The notes under the pieces were generated by a model, which saw nothing but the letters and a program-made list of their open reading frames with translations, did not search any database and had not been told where the DNA came from. Shown piece by piece: positions 6,964 to 15,004 of a stretch of 56,042 bases of DNA. Where the stretch lies: positions 1 through 56,042 of the IMG/VR virus record IMGVR_UViG_3300021961_000122; one strand, written 5' to 3'. The position numbers were made by a program, and so were the translations under genes. The stretch is from a virus. The first letter of the stretch is position 1. Each line of letters opens with the position of its first letter.

Positions 6964-7607
6964 TAGACGCCAGTAGTTACGCCAGTAGCAACGTCTCCTG
7001 CACGACCAACTAACGTTCCTGCTGTACCAACACCACTGCCAATAATCTGATTAGCGTTGTCGAAAGTGATGTTCAAAGCAATGGTCATTGCTTCGCTTGT
7101 GCCATAATTGGCATCGCCGTAGTTTACTGATTTTAGATAGCAACCATACAACTCCCACGATTCGAGCACAATTGGCTCTACTGCACCATTACCACCATCT
7201 AACACTTCAAACTTGGTGATAAACTTGTAGTCAATACCAGCAGAAGCAGACGCCATTTCCATGAAGTCTAATTGTTTCTGTAGTTGTTCGCCAACTAGTT
7301 TCTGTACATTTGCACCAGCGTCATCACGCAAGTTGCATGTAACATCAGCCCATGTGTGCTTGCCAGCCATTTTAATTGTTGAGTTATAAATTGGCAAATC
7401 AATTTGTGCAAATTCAACACTGGGACGAGTAAAATCAATTACTTGCTTAGTTAATTCTGTTACAGGTGCTGCATTGTTTGCGGCTCCAAAATTCTCAAAC
7501 ATCACTCTAAAGCGATATTTGAGTTTGGGCATCAACACGCCCTGCGTTGAAGCACTTTGGTCACTGGCCAAAGGAACTGTCATTCTACTTAGCGATGATA
7601 CGGCCAT
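6963..7607 (-). CDS. 19: Tail tube protein gp19
   Basis: 214 residues, versus 163 in T4. MPKLKYRFRVMFENFG, TELTKQVIDFTRPSVEFAQI DLPIYNSTIKMAGKHTWADV T and the following DDAG segment match the tail-tube family: first barrel strand, the RP-S-V-E strand, and the turn that stacks rings. VLESWELYGCYLKSVNYGDA precedes the last barrel strands (AMTIALNITFDNA). Polymerises as hexameric rings inside the sheath to form the DNA conduit. Comes directly after gp18, as in T4, but separated by a terminator and served by its own late promoter (ATAAATA with AGGAGA). Confidence 0.85.
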   Translation of the reverse strand: MAVSSLSRMTVPLASDQSASTQGVLMPKLKYRFRVMFENFGAANNAAPVTELTKQVIDFTRPSVEFAQIDLPIYNSTIKMAGKHTWADVTCNLRDDAGANVQKLVGEQLQKQLDFMEMASASAGIDYKFITKFEVLDGGNGAVEPIVLESWELYGCYLKSVNYGDANYGTSEAMTIALNITFDNANQIIGSGVGTAGTLVGRAGDVATGVTTGV

Positions 7608-7629
7608 TTGCTATTCTCCTATATACTGT

Positions 7630-7636
7630 TATTTAT
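7630..7636 (-). promoter_or_regulatory. Late promoter core ATAAATA for gp19
   Basis: ATAAATA ends 22 nt before the gp19 ATG, with AGGAGA between them as ribosome site. Confidence 0.65.
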
Positions 7637-7653
7637 GCTAGTTGAGTCTGGTC

Positions 7654-7679
7654 AAAAAAGGAGTGTTTCCACTCCCTTT
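7654..7679 (-). terminator. Rho-independent terminator after gp18
   Basis: Minus strand: GGAGTG-GAAA-CACTCC followed by TTTTTT. The stem begins at the gp18 stop codon. It splits gp18 from gp19 transcription. Confidence 0.85.
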
Positions 7680-10600
7680 TAAACTGCTCCTCCAGCAATT
7701 TCTCCTGTGTTCTTAATACGAACTGGAATGTAGATAAACTCAACAGCCTTAACTGGCTCAATAGCGATATCAACATACAATTCATTGCGATCAATACGTG
7801 CTGGTGTGTTGTTAGTCAGGTCACAAACAACCAAATAGTCATACAAAGCACGTTTGGCCACCAAGTCAATCATCAAGCCATCGATAGCGTTCTTGATTTG
7901 ATTGCGGGTAATTTGATCATTGGGTTCAAACAAGTATTGCTTACCGATAATATCCAATCGTCCACGAATAAATGCCACCAAGCGTGCCACGTTAATGCGG
8001 TCCATTGCGGTGGTAAGCGTTGTGGATGTCTTGTTACCAAAGTTAGTAATACCAACACCAGGAATAAACGTAATTGGGTTGATAGAATTTTCATACAATA
8101 CATCACGCAATCCTTGACGTACACCTAAGGATTCAAACTCGCCAGTAGTTGAGTTGATATAACCTAATTGCAGTGCATTGTCAACTACACCACGGCGTGT
8201 TCCAGCTGGAGCAAACCAGGGGAACGATACTTCATCACTGCGAATAATTGTTCTAATCATCATGTGACTTGGTGCTGTTACTACGGCACTACCAGTTAGA
8301 TCAGTTGTTTGGCAACTGGGATAGAACACACCCATATACTCGTCAGCAGCGATTAGGCCGTCTTCAGTAGGCAAACCTAAACCGTTGTTGTTGCTGGCCC
8401 ATGTTAGAATGTCCTGTGGGTCTAAACGCAACGGAGTATCGCCAATAACAAAGCCTGTATTGGAGCGCTCGTTGTTGAGGCCAATCATGTTAGGTGCTAG
8501 CTCAGGATATCCAGGGCATGCCAACAAGTTAAATTGACGCTGTTCTTCACGAATATCAGTACTGGTGTCAATGCTTGACTTGAGTGCAGCAACAATGATT
8601 GCACGTTGAGCTTGACGTCCCATGTACGGAGCACCATTAGCCTTCAATCCGCTGGCTGTTACCCATGCATTTTTTTCTGCTGGTAATGTATCATCAGGGA
8701 ACGACTCAGCGTTAAAGTAGTTAACTTGGAAGCTCTTAACATTAAATCCTGAACGGCGTGTGTTAAACAACAGCATACCTTGGGGATATAGTGTAGATTC
8801 GGGCGCATCCAAATCTAGGTAATCACTGGTCAACAAACTGGTGATTGTGGGGAAGTCGCCGGTGATAGGATCTGTAGTTCCGTTAGGTGCCCAACGAGCG
8901 TCAGCAAACAACACACCGTTTGATGTGGTTTGATCGGTGTTGTCAAGTGGTACCCACTGATCTGTACCATTTACACTTTCCCAACGACTAATCACAGGAT
9001 AGTTTTCCAAGTCGCTAGTGTCAATCCACAAGTCACCATAGACCAATGGAGATTCAGATTCGTCAGTTTGTGTTGTTGGTGCTGTAGCACTGATAATAGG
9101 ACCAGTAGCGTTAGTTAAGCTAAGGTCGTAACCGCGAACGTCGTTGGTTACGTTTTGATAACCTTGCCATGTGCCGTTATCCTGAATCATAATGTCCACT
9201 TGATCAGTTGCACTATAGTACCATAGTGTACCATCTGTAGGATCCTGATCAGGAGCATCGTCACTGGCAGTATATGTAAATGTTGGAGCAGTTACCCAGT
9301 TGCTTAATATTAATCCGGACGGAGCTCCATTAGCATAGAATGTGCTAACTCCGCGGACGCTGGTGTTAAAGCCAGCAGCAGTAACTGGAGTTCCTGTGCC
9401 ATTAATCAAAACAATATTACCGCCAGTAGCGTGTGTCATAACAATGGCGCCTGCACTATTAGTAGTAGCACTGACATAAGGAATGTTAGCAGCACTAACT
9501 GCGGCAATAAAGTCAGCTACATCTGTACCTAGCAATTCAGCTGTAACAGTTGTTAGGTTAGCAGTACCAGGCTGTGTGGCAATAATGTCAAATGTGTTTC
9601 CTATTACAAACGGACCAGGAGTGTCAGTATCACCTGTGATTTCAGTAGCACCAGTAATAAATCTTTCAAATATTGTAATGCCGCTGGTAGTATTAAAAAG
9701 TGGATCAACTCGACCAAATGTTGATCCGGCAGGAATATTTGCGCCACCACCGCTAGGGTCTAACGCATAAATTGCATCCGGTTCAGTTAGGTATAATGGG
9801 CAGGCCTGTTGTACAAACAATCCTAGTGTAGCATTGTATTTTTTAACTGATAGTGCTGCGCCTTGATTGACTGCGGAAATCTTTTGCCATACACTGCCTG
9901 TAGGATGAGGTTGAGCTTGTGTAGAACCCCAACGTGGTGCCTGATAACTAGGTGCAGCCAAGAAAGCCGGAGCATAAGATTCACCTGCTGTCATACCTAG
10001 TGTGGTTAGCGGTGTACCAGTACCAGTGGCTAGTGTAACAGATCCACCGGCAGTAGTACCAGCAGACGAGTCGGCATAAATGTACAATCTGCCACCAATT
10101 GTAGCGGCATAAACGCCAGTAATAGCAGCATCATTGATTGCTGTAGCTACACCAGTTACTGTGTTGTTGGGGCTAGCTGGAACAGTAATTACTGATCCAT
10201 TTACAGTAAATGTGTCGGCTTCTGTTAGCGAAGTTGGAGCCAATGTACCGGCTACTGTGGGCCAAGCTGTTTTCCAATCGTCACTGCCAACCAATACCCA
10301 TGTGTTGTACAGATCAGATAGTGTTGTGGAACTGGTTTGTGTAGATGTTGGGCCGCCACGCTTGTAGTAGCCAGGATTAAATGTACTGGTAGCAGTTATA
10401 GCATAATCACCAATGCTGCCCACTGTTTGTAGTGGAACAGTTGTGGAAATTTCCAGTTGTGCTGTATCAGTAATTACAATAGGAGTTTTAACTGTAAAGG
10501 CAGCAGTGGTTTGATTCCACTCAAAAATTCCCCATTGTGAATTGGTTGTATCTAACCAGTATGTGTTATTATTGGGAGAACCAGTGGGACGTGACAACGA

Positions 10601-10963
10601 AGCTGTTAGCTCAGTTAAGTCAATGTCCGCACGTTGAACATAAACACGGTTACTAGCACCCAACGCTGAATAAGCAGCCAATAATCCATATTCGTTTAAT
10701 TCGTAACCGTTGATAGGAGTACCAGCGGTTGTTTTATAGAAGAATGGGTTGCCAAATGTAGCGGCTAAATCACGCTGACTTGTAATTAAATATACTCTGT
10801 TGGCGTTGGCAGCAAGTGTTCCGGGTGCTACGCCTACTCCGGCTGCACTGGCCTTGTTCTGAGCTGTTGCCAATAGAATGTATGGTACTGAGTTGGTAGC
10901 AGCAGGGATGTATTGACTTTCGTCAATGATCGTTACTTCTACGCCTGGAGATGTTAATGCCAT
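7679..10963 (-). CDS. 18: Tail sheath protein gp18 (oversized)
   Basis: 1094 residues, against 659 in T4. The N-terminus MALTSPGVEVTIIDESQYIP and the C-terminal core (NAWVTASGLKANGAPYMGRQ; CPGYPELAPNM; GVFYPSCQTTDLTGS; VTAPSHMMIRTIIRSDEVSF PWFAPAGTRRG; NRNEL YVDIAIEPVKAVEFIYIPVR) are typical sheath core domains that polymerise and contract. The extra roughly 400 residues lie between about 150 and 690: repetitive Thr/Ser/Gly-rich beta modules including one reading GDLWIDTSDLENYPVISRWE. These would decorate the outer sheath surface. The reading frame is continuous. Preceded by AAAGGA and a late promoter core CTAAATA, and followed by a strong terminator. Confidence 0.9.
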   Translation of the reverse strand: MALTSPGVEVTIIDESQYIPAATNSVPYILLATAQNKASAAGVGVAPGTLAANANRVYLITSQRDLAATFGNPFFYKTTAGTPINGYELNEYGLLAAYSALGASNRVYVQRADIDLTELTASLSRPTGSPNNNTYWLDTTNSQWGIFEWNQTTAAFTVKTPIVITDTAQLEISTTVPLQTVGSIGDYAITATSTFNPGYYKRGGPTSTQTSSTTLSDLYNTWVLVGSDDWKTAWPTVAGTLAPTSLTEADTFTVNGSVITVPASPNNTVTGVATAINDAAITGVYAATIGGRLYIYADSSAGTTAGGSVTLATGTGTPLTTLGMTAGESYAPAFLAAPSYQAPRWGSTQAQPHPTGSVWQKISAVNQGAALSVKKYNATLGLFVQQACPLYLTEPDAIYALDPSGGGANIPAGSTFGRVDPLFNTTSGITIFERFITGATEITGDTDTPGPFVIGNTFDIIATQPGTANLTTVTAELLGTDVADFIAAVSAANIPYVSATTNSAGAIVMTHATGGNIVLINGTGTPVTAAGFNTSVRGVSTFYANGAPSGLILSNWVTAPTFTYTASDDAPDQDPTDGTLWYYSATDQVDIMIQDNGTWQGYQNVTNDVRGYDLSLTNATGPIISATAPTTQTDESESPLVYGDLWIDTSDLENYPVISRWESVNGTDQWVPLDNTDQTTSNGVLFADARWAPNGTTDPITGDFPTITSLLTSDYLDLDAPESTLYPQGMLLFNTRRSGFNVKSFQVNYFNAESFPDDTLPAEKNAWVTASGLKANGAPYMGRQAQRAIIVAALKSSIDTSTDIREEQRQFNLLACPGYPELAPNMIGLNNERSNTGFVIGDTPLRLDPQDILTWASNNNGLGLPTEDGLIAADEYMGVFYPSCQTTDLTGSAVVTAPSHMMIRTIIRSDEVSFPWFAPAGTRRGVVDNALQLGYINSTTGEFESLGVRQGLRDVLYENSINPITFIPGVGITNFGNKTSTTLTTAMDRINVARLVAFIRGRLDIIGKQYLFEPNDQITRNQIKNAIDGLMIDLVAKRALYDYLVVCDLTNNTPARIDRNELYVDIAIEPVKAVEFIYIPVRIKNTGEIAGGAV

Positions 10964-10989
10964 GGTATGGTCCTTTTCCTAGTTGCTAA

Positions 10990-10996
10990 TATTTAG
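10990..10996 (-). promoter_or_regulatory. Late promoter core CTAAATA for gp18
   Basis: CTAAATA ends 26 nt before the gp18 ATG; AAAGGA sits close to the ATG. It fits the late promoter core seen before other virion genes here. Confidence 0.6.
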
Positions 10997-11048
10997 CACC
11001 TAATAACAAAAACCAGTATTATGTTGCCCTTTGGCAAAGGTTTTTTGG

Positions 11049-11054
11049 TAAATA
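11049..11054 (+). promoter_or_regulatory. Late promoter core TAAATA, plus strand (leaderless type)
   Basis: GGTAAATA-AACC-ATG: 4 nt between the element and the start codon of the zinc/HNH-like gene, and no Shine-Dalgarno. Predicted first base falls on the start codon. Confidence 0.55.
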
Positions 11055-11058
11055 AACC

Positions 11059-11406
11059 ATGAAAAGACCTATTTGCACCGCTTGTAGTCAACGACCGTGT
11101 GCTGTTAACTACTATCGTGACGGTATAGCACACTATAGAACACGCTGTGACGCTTGTATAAAGAAAAAACGTCGTATTAAACCAGCAGTGGCTCGTTGGC
11201 AAGCGGCAGGCTATAAGAAAAAAACCACATGCGATCGATGTGGTTTTAAATCCAAGTACTCGGCTCAGACGCTAGTGTATCATGTTGATGGCAACTTACA
11301 CAACACCAACATAAACAATTTAAGAACTGTATGTTTAAATTGTACCGTAGAAATCAATCGGCTGGATTCGCTATGGACTCCTGGTGACTTACTACCAGAC
11401 TTGTAG
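11059..11406 (+). CDS. Zinc-ribbon / HNH-like protein
   Basis: 115 basic residues with four Cys pairs: CTAC (6-9), CDAC, CDRC and CLNC. The last part, LVYHVDGNLHNTNINNLRTV CLNC, has the His-Asp ... Asn ... Cys-x-x-Cys layout of an HNH (His-Me finger) core stabilised by zinc. Related small proteins are common in T4-like aquatic phages; some are called endonucleases, but activity is unproven. It is the only plus-strand gene in this neighbourhood. Its 3' end overlaps the 3' end of the convergent dNMP kinase by 53 nt. A late promoter core abuts the start codon. Could be a homing-type nuclease or a nucleic-acid-binding regulator. Confidence 0.6.
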   Translation: MKRPICTACSQRPCAVNYYRDGIAHYRTRCDACIKKKRRIKPAVARWQAAGYKKKTTCDRCGFKSKYSAQTLVYHVDGNLHNTNINNLRTVCLNCTVEINRLDSLWTPGDLLPDL

Positions 11407-12016
11407 CTTGATTACACAACTCATCTATTGTGCCGTTGTTGTCAAGTATAGCATCAAACTTAGTGCCAATCCACGCTGTTTCGCTGGCATGAATTTTTAA
11501 TTTTTTAAGGCGCTCTGTGCCCACCGACCATCCAATTGTTTTTGGACCAGCGTTGGCATTTATTGCATACTGATACCAGTCAGGTTCGGGTCCCCGCACC
11601 ACACGCACTACCATGCCTCCAGCATTTTTAATGGCTGCGATTTCGTTGGGAAAGCGGCAGTCAGTGATCACTATGTTGTCTTGGCTATTGCGAAGTTTAT
11701 TTTCCAGAGAGGCAACCCAAATGTCATCGTGAAAGCCTTCTCTACACACTTCTGTGCCCCACAGTTGTAGCATCAATCGTGGTGTTAAATTAGGCATGTT
11801 AAGGCGTTTAGCCCACCATGTATCCACTTTTTCTCGCCAGGCTCGTGATTGCTTGGTACGACCTTCGAGCAACGTTCGATCCCATCCAAAAATCTGTGCT
11901 ACTGCGTCTTTAAGACTGCCGGCAAAACTTTCCCGTCTAAATTCATGAACATTTACTAAAAAATCAGCAACAGTATCCTTGCCTGTGCCAATAAAGCCTA
12001 CTAATCCAATAATCAT
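11354..12016 (-). CDS. 1: Deoxynucleoside monophosphate kinase (T4 gp1-like)
   Basis: 220 residues (T4 gp1 is 241). P-loop GFIGTGKDT at residues 7-15, then an NMP-binding part (FAGSLKDAVAQIFGWDRTLL EG and PRLMLQLWGTEVCREGFHDD IW) and VITDCRFPNEIAAIKNAGG, the Walker-B-type strand with the D-x-R-F-P-N-E motif of the phage dNMP kinase family. It phosphorylates dNMPs, including modified ones in T4, for phage DNA synthesis in the cytoplasm. GAGG precedes the ATG. Probably once sat next to the DexA-like gene, before two glycosyltransferase-like genes came between them. Confidence 0.85.
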   Translation of the reverse strand: MIIGLVGFIGTGKDTVADFLVNVHEFRRESFAGSLKDAVAQIFGWDRTLLEGRTKQSRAWREKVDTWWAKRLNMPNLTPRLMLQLWGTEVCREGFHDDIWVASLENKLRNSQDNIVITDCRFPNEIAAIKNAGGMVVRVVRGPEPDWYQYAINANAGPKTIGWSVGTERLKKLKIHASETAWIGTKFDAILDNNGTIDELCNQATSLVVSHQESIANPAD

Positions 12017-12023
12017 ATTATCC

Positions 12024-13085
12024 TCATTTGTCTACAGTGGGTGCCAGTTGTTCTGGGAGAGCTTGAATATTAAATTGATCAATTAGTTTTTTTAATACAT
12101 TTTCAGATTCTTGTGCTTGTTCTACAGCACGACGGAAGTTGTGTTCAATCTTCTGCTTAATCTGTTCAGTATTGGGCATTTCCTGCAGCCAAAATCTAGT
12201 GTTATTTACAATGCTATCAAGGCGTTGTTCACCATTTAGAATCATATCGTATGGTTCTAATAAATGCTCGTCGAATGTTTCATATCCTTCGCTACGTAGG
12301 AAAGCTAAACTTCCGGGCTGGCTAGCCATAATCCAAGGAATTCTGTTGAGCAAACTGATGTAGGTTTTTTCGCCTATCATATAATTAAAAGGAGCATGAG
12401 GTAGTGTGTTACCATACACTGATTCGGATATTACACGAAAACGATTGTTAGAAAACAATGTTACATCGTATGGAATGCCACCGTAATGAAATGACCCTCC
12501 TCTTTTAATCATGTTAATATTATCAGGATTGCGTTCCCAACTATCTAACTTGGATACTAGTTCAGCGTCGGGCACTTCGGGAATCAGTTCTCTAATAGCA
12601 TCTAGATTGTTCTTGTTATACCAAAAACTCCAGCAGCATTGATCTAACAATCTTGCTTGTTCTAATTTCCATAGCAATCGTACACGATGTTCCCGATCGG
12701 GTTTGCCAGTTAAAAACAAAAACTGCGACGAGTTAGCATTCCACGCAGGGTTAACAGTACTGCTCTTTTTGTTTATAATTTCGTTGTAGCTTCGCCATAA
12801 CTGAAAATTTATAAATTCAACACAGTCAGCACGAATGCCCGACAAGTCTTGTATTTTATAAAACGTATTAAGAACTAGTACAGTAGTAACACCACGCAAC
12901 CGCAAAGCATCAAATATGTAATTAAAACCGTCTTTTTTATCGGGAATAGTAAAATAGTCAGTAGCCATTAAACAGAACAACACCGATGCTTGGCGTCGCT
13001 CAATTTTTTTTATGGCATCTTGTAAGTATTCTTCAATAGCATTAGGAAATGCTCCTTCTAATGATATGAACACAGCCCGATTCAT
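12024..13085 (-). CDS. Glycosyltransferase-like protein of T4-like phages (family A)
   Basis: 353 residues. The C-terminal half has a pattern shared with 13140-14105 and 36977-38131: FRVISESVYGNTLPHAPFNY MIGEKTYISLLNRIPWIMAS QPGSLAFLRSEGYETFDEHL, i.e. a V-x-E/S strand, then E-K ... P-(F/W)-(I/L), G, L-x-x-L-R-x-x-G-(F/Y)-x-T-F, D-E. This resembles the donor-binding half of fucosyltransferase-like (GT10-type) enzymes. The N-terminus (AVFISLEGAFPNAIEEYLQD) is a Rossmann-like strand and helix. Inferred to modify phage or host glycans. The ATG overlaps the end of a duplicated DexA tail (AAAGGAACTGATATG), which also supplies the ribosome site. Confidence 0.5.
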   Translation of the reverse strand: MNRAVFISLEGAFPNAIEEYLQDAIKKIERRQASVLFCLMATDYFTIPDKKDGFNYIFDALRLRGVTTVLVLNTFYKIQDLSGIRADCVEFINFQLWRSYNEIINKKSSTVNPAWNANSSQFLFLTGKPDREHRVRLLWKLEQARLLDQCCWSFWYNKNNLDAIRELIPEVPDAELVSKLDSWERNPDNINMIKRGGSFHYGGIPYDVTLFSNNRFRVISESVYGNTLPHAPFNYMIGEKTYISLLNRIPWIMASQPGSLAFLRSEGYETFDEHLLEPYDMILNGEQRLDSIVNNTRFWLQEMPNTEQIKQKIEHNFRRAVEQAQESENVLKKLIDQFNIQALPEQLAPTVDK

Positions 13086-13087
13086 AT

Positions 13088-13128
13088 CAGTTCCTTTACA
13101 TTCAAGTGTCTTGGCATCAATTGTAGCA
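13088..13128 (-). repeat. Duplicated 3' end of the DexA-like gene (direct repeat copy 1)
   Basis: 41 nt matching 14166-14206 at 38 positions. In the DexA reading frame it encodes LQLMPRHLNVKELI and ends in TGA, against LQLTLRHLNVKELV-TGA in the gene itself, including the ATGA overlap with the next start. Together the copies bracket the gene at 13140-14105. Confidence 0.85.
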
Positions 13129-13139
13129 TGTGATTTACA

Positions 13140-14105
13140 TTACGCATTATACTGTTTTTTCATTAAAGATTTAAAATTTGATTTGTTGTGTTGACCAATT
13201 GTATACATTTCGTTAATCAATGCTTGTTTATTGGGACTGGTGTATAGTGCTTGAAGAGAGTTGATAATTGATCTTGTACGCAATGCTGGTGTTGATTCGT
13301 TGTCGTAGCTTTCGTCGATTATGCTGTTAAATGTCTTAAAGCCCATGTCGCGAATGCGTTGTAGGCTATGTTGTCCTGCTGCCAATAAAAACGGTTTGCC
13401 GGTGAACAAACATTTTCCCAGTTTTTCAGTAAACCACCAACTATTATATGCGTGTGTTTCAGGAACAACTTCTATATAAAAATTTGGAGCAATGGCACCA
13501 TAATGTTTTATTGAATTTTCCCAGCCGTTCATCCCAGTTACATTATTAGATTTTAAAGTCAAGTCAATATTAAATGTGTGAGTTTTTAACCAATTTATTT
13601 CAGACTCGTATAAATTATCAGTATTTTTATAAAAATTGATCACTTGGTTTATATCAAAATGATGTATCAAATATGTATCGTTTGTAAAGGCTTTTTCTAA
13701 TTCATAAAGCATTCGTAATCTTGCTGTAGAAAATCTACCAATTGTACATCCTACAAACGCAGCATTGTTTTCCGGTAAAAATGTAGCACTTGTATCATAG
13801 TGGTTTGTATTCCAAAACATGCTGAGTTGACGCTTTGATGTATTAAATCGAGAGTCAATTATGTTGGATTGAGTTTCAAAATAAATTTTGTCATAAGGAA
13901 TATTGTATGCATCACATAAATGTATAAAGAAATCTACTACACCCAACAATGTTAAATTTTCACCATCGGTTGCTTTTATTATAACACGCTGATTTGTGTA
14001 GTAGTTACTAAAAATATCCTGTAGCAATTCTCGATCATCTAAGGAAAATTGACTGCCATAGACTCGACCATTGATGCGTATTGTATCATTAATAATTTGT
14101 ATCAT
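13140..14105 (-). CDS. Glycosyltransferase-like protein of T4-like phages (family A), inserted cassette
   Basis: 321 residues. C-terminal signature: FYIEVVPETHAYNSWWFTEK LGKCLFTGKPFLLAAGQHSL QRIRDMGFKTFNSIIDESYD NE, with E-K-L-G-K-x-L-x-x-x-K-P-F, G, L-x-x-I-R-x-x-G-F-K-T-F and D-E-S-Y-D. Close in design to GT10/fucosyltransferase-like C-terminal domains; the same frame is seen in two other genes in the window. Notably AT-rich and Asn/Tyr/Ile-rich compared with its neighbours. Flanked by direct repeats made from the DexA 3' end, so probably acquired as a gene cassette. The acceptor is unknown; tail or host-surface glycans are the usual guess. Confidence 0.5.
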   Translation of the reverse strand: MIQIINDTIRINGRVYGSQFSLDDRELLQDIFSNYYTNQRVIIKATDGENLTLLGVVDFFIHLCDAYNIPYDKIYFETQSNIIDSRFNTSKRQLSMFWNTNHYDTSATFLPENNAAFVGCTIGRFSTARLRMLYELEKAFTNDTYLIHHFDINQVINFYKNTDNLYESEINWLKTHTFNIDLTLKSNNVTGMNGWENSIKHYGAIAPNFYIEVVPETHAYNSWWFTEKLGKCLFTGKPFLLAAGQHSLQRIRDMGFKTFNSIIDESYDNESTPALRTRSIINSLQALYTSPNKQALINEMYTIGQHNKSNFKSLMKKQYNA

Positions 14106-14159
14106 AATGTATAGTATTGCTCTACACTCGCTTACTAACGATCACGCTAGTGCCAATAA

Positions 14160-14684
14160 TCATACCAGTTCCTTTACATTCAAGTGTCTTAGTGTCAATT
14201 GTAGCAAATCAATTTGCCTACGGCAGTCTTCGAGTGCGTGATGGCTTGTGGGAGGTTTGGGCATTTCGGGCCACAGCCCAAACACCGTGCGGCTGTCGCG
14301 AACAGCATAAAACTGCCAAGGTAGTGCTTTGCCGTAACTCTTATATGCATGCTCAAGAATGTTCATGTCATACGTGGGACCTTGCGCCCAGATACGTTTG
14401 CTTTGCCATATTAGCTTGCCCAACTCATCCAGTGCTTGATCAAGTGGGATACGACCTTCTTCACCAAATGCTTCGTCTTTAGCAGCCAGCGGTTGAGTTG
14501 CCCACCAATCAATAGTGCCTTGCTCAACATTGCGGTCTGTTTGACTTTCTAGTTCAATGCGAGCATAGTAAAAGCGGTCGTAATAGCCGTGGCCCAGGGG
14601 GTCAAAACTTTGTGCTGCTATGGTTAGAATAGTAGTGTCAGGACCAGTACCTAGTCCCTCAAGATCAATCATCAAATCGGCCAT
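14160..14684 (-). CDS. dexA: 3'-5' exonuclease, DexA / Rv2179c-like DEDD family
   Basis: 174 residues. Exo motif I is MIDLEGLGTGPDTTILTIAA (D7-x-E9); motif II is in AQGPTYDMNILEHAY (D); motif III is SHHALEDCRRQIDLL (H-x4-D). This spacing is that of RNase-T/DnaQ-fold exonucleases of the DexA and Rv2179c type. T4 DexA is 227 residues. It would trim DNA or RNA 3' ends and add to host DNA breakdown or repair. Its last 41 nt are duplicated downstream. The stop overlaps a short ATGA-started frame (MIIGTSVIVSKRV) whose first 11 nt equal the start of the dNMP kinase gene. Confidence 0.75.
   Translation of the reverse strand: MADLMIDLEGLGTGPDTTILTIAAQSFDPLGHGYYDRFYYARIELESQTDRNVEQGTIDWWATQPLAAKDEAFGEEGRIPLDQALDELGKLIWQSKRIWAQGPTYDMNILEHAYKSYGKALPWQFYAVRDSRTVFGLWPEMPKPPTSHHALEDCRRQIDLLQLTLRHLNVKELV
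14166..14206 (-). repeat. 3' end of the DexA-like gene (direct repeat copy 2)
   Basis: Coding 3' end of the exonuclease, repeated with three mismatches at 13088-13128. The distance between copies is 1078 nt and contains one complete glycosyltransferase-like gene. Confidence 0.85.
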
Positions 14685-14716
14685 ACACGTAGTATAGCAG
14701 AAATACTGATATTTGC

Positions 14717-15004
14717 CTAGCGATATTTGTTCAAACGGCGAATCAAACGGCTGGCTGTATTGATTTTTTTGGATCGAGCAGCACGTCGGGCAGCCGGTTT
14801 GCCGGTTCGAGCACGAGTTCTTTTCATACGCTCTCTGGCGGCAATATCTGGGGGATCACTACAGTCCGCAGGAGTAGGCACTACCCGACCGCGGCGAGTG
14901 CCGCTGGTACAACGCCATTTTAGGACAGGAACACCACCACGAGTAGAGGTTTTTTTGCGTGTCCAAACCATTTTGTGTTCGGTAACAAACTCACTAGCTC
15001 GCAT
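14717..15004 (-). CDS. Candidate packaged internal protein, strongly basic
   Basis: 95 residues. Start at 15004 (MRASEFVTEHKMVWTRKK) rather than 15019, because this ATG overlaps the upstream stop as TAATG and begins the shared tag. After V-T-E the protein is highly basic: GGVPVLKWRCTSGTRRGRVV P, then C and RRAARSKKINTASRLIRRLN KYR. A similar small basic protein with a W-R-C-T-S-G-x-R-x-G-R core is common in T4-like aquatic phages. It lies about 12 kb from the other three tagged genes but is coupled to a neck-protein gene in the same manner. A packaged nucleic-acid-binding protein is the simplest reading; not demonstrated. Confidence 0.75.
   Translation of the reverse strand: MRASEFVTEHKMVWTRKKTSTRGGVPVLKWRCTSGTRRGRVVPTPADCSDPPDIAARERMKRTRARTGKPAARRAARSKKINTASRLIRRLNKYR

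Noticed and set aside
7679-10963. Fusion or frameshift artefact explaining the long gp18
   Set aside because: The frame is continuous, both ends match sheath domains and the extra part has the same composition; long sheaths fit an insertion.
11030-11048. Plus-strand terminator CCTTT-GGC-AAAGG-TTTTTT
   Set aside because: Only 5 bp and no plus-strand gene reads into it; it lies just upstream of the zinc/HNH-like gene.
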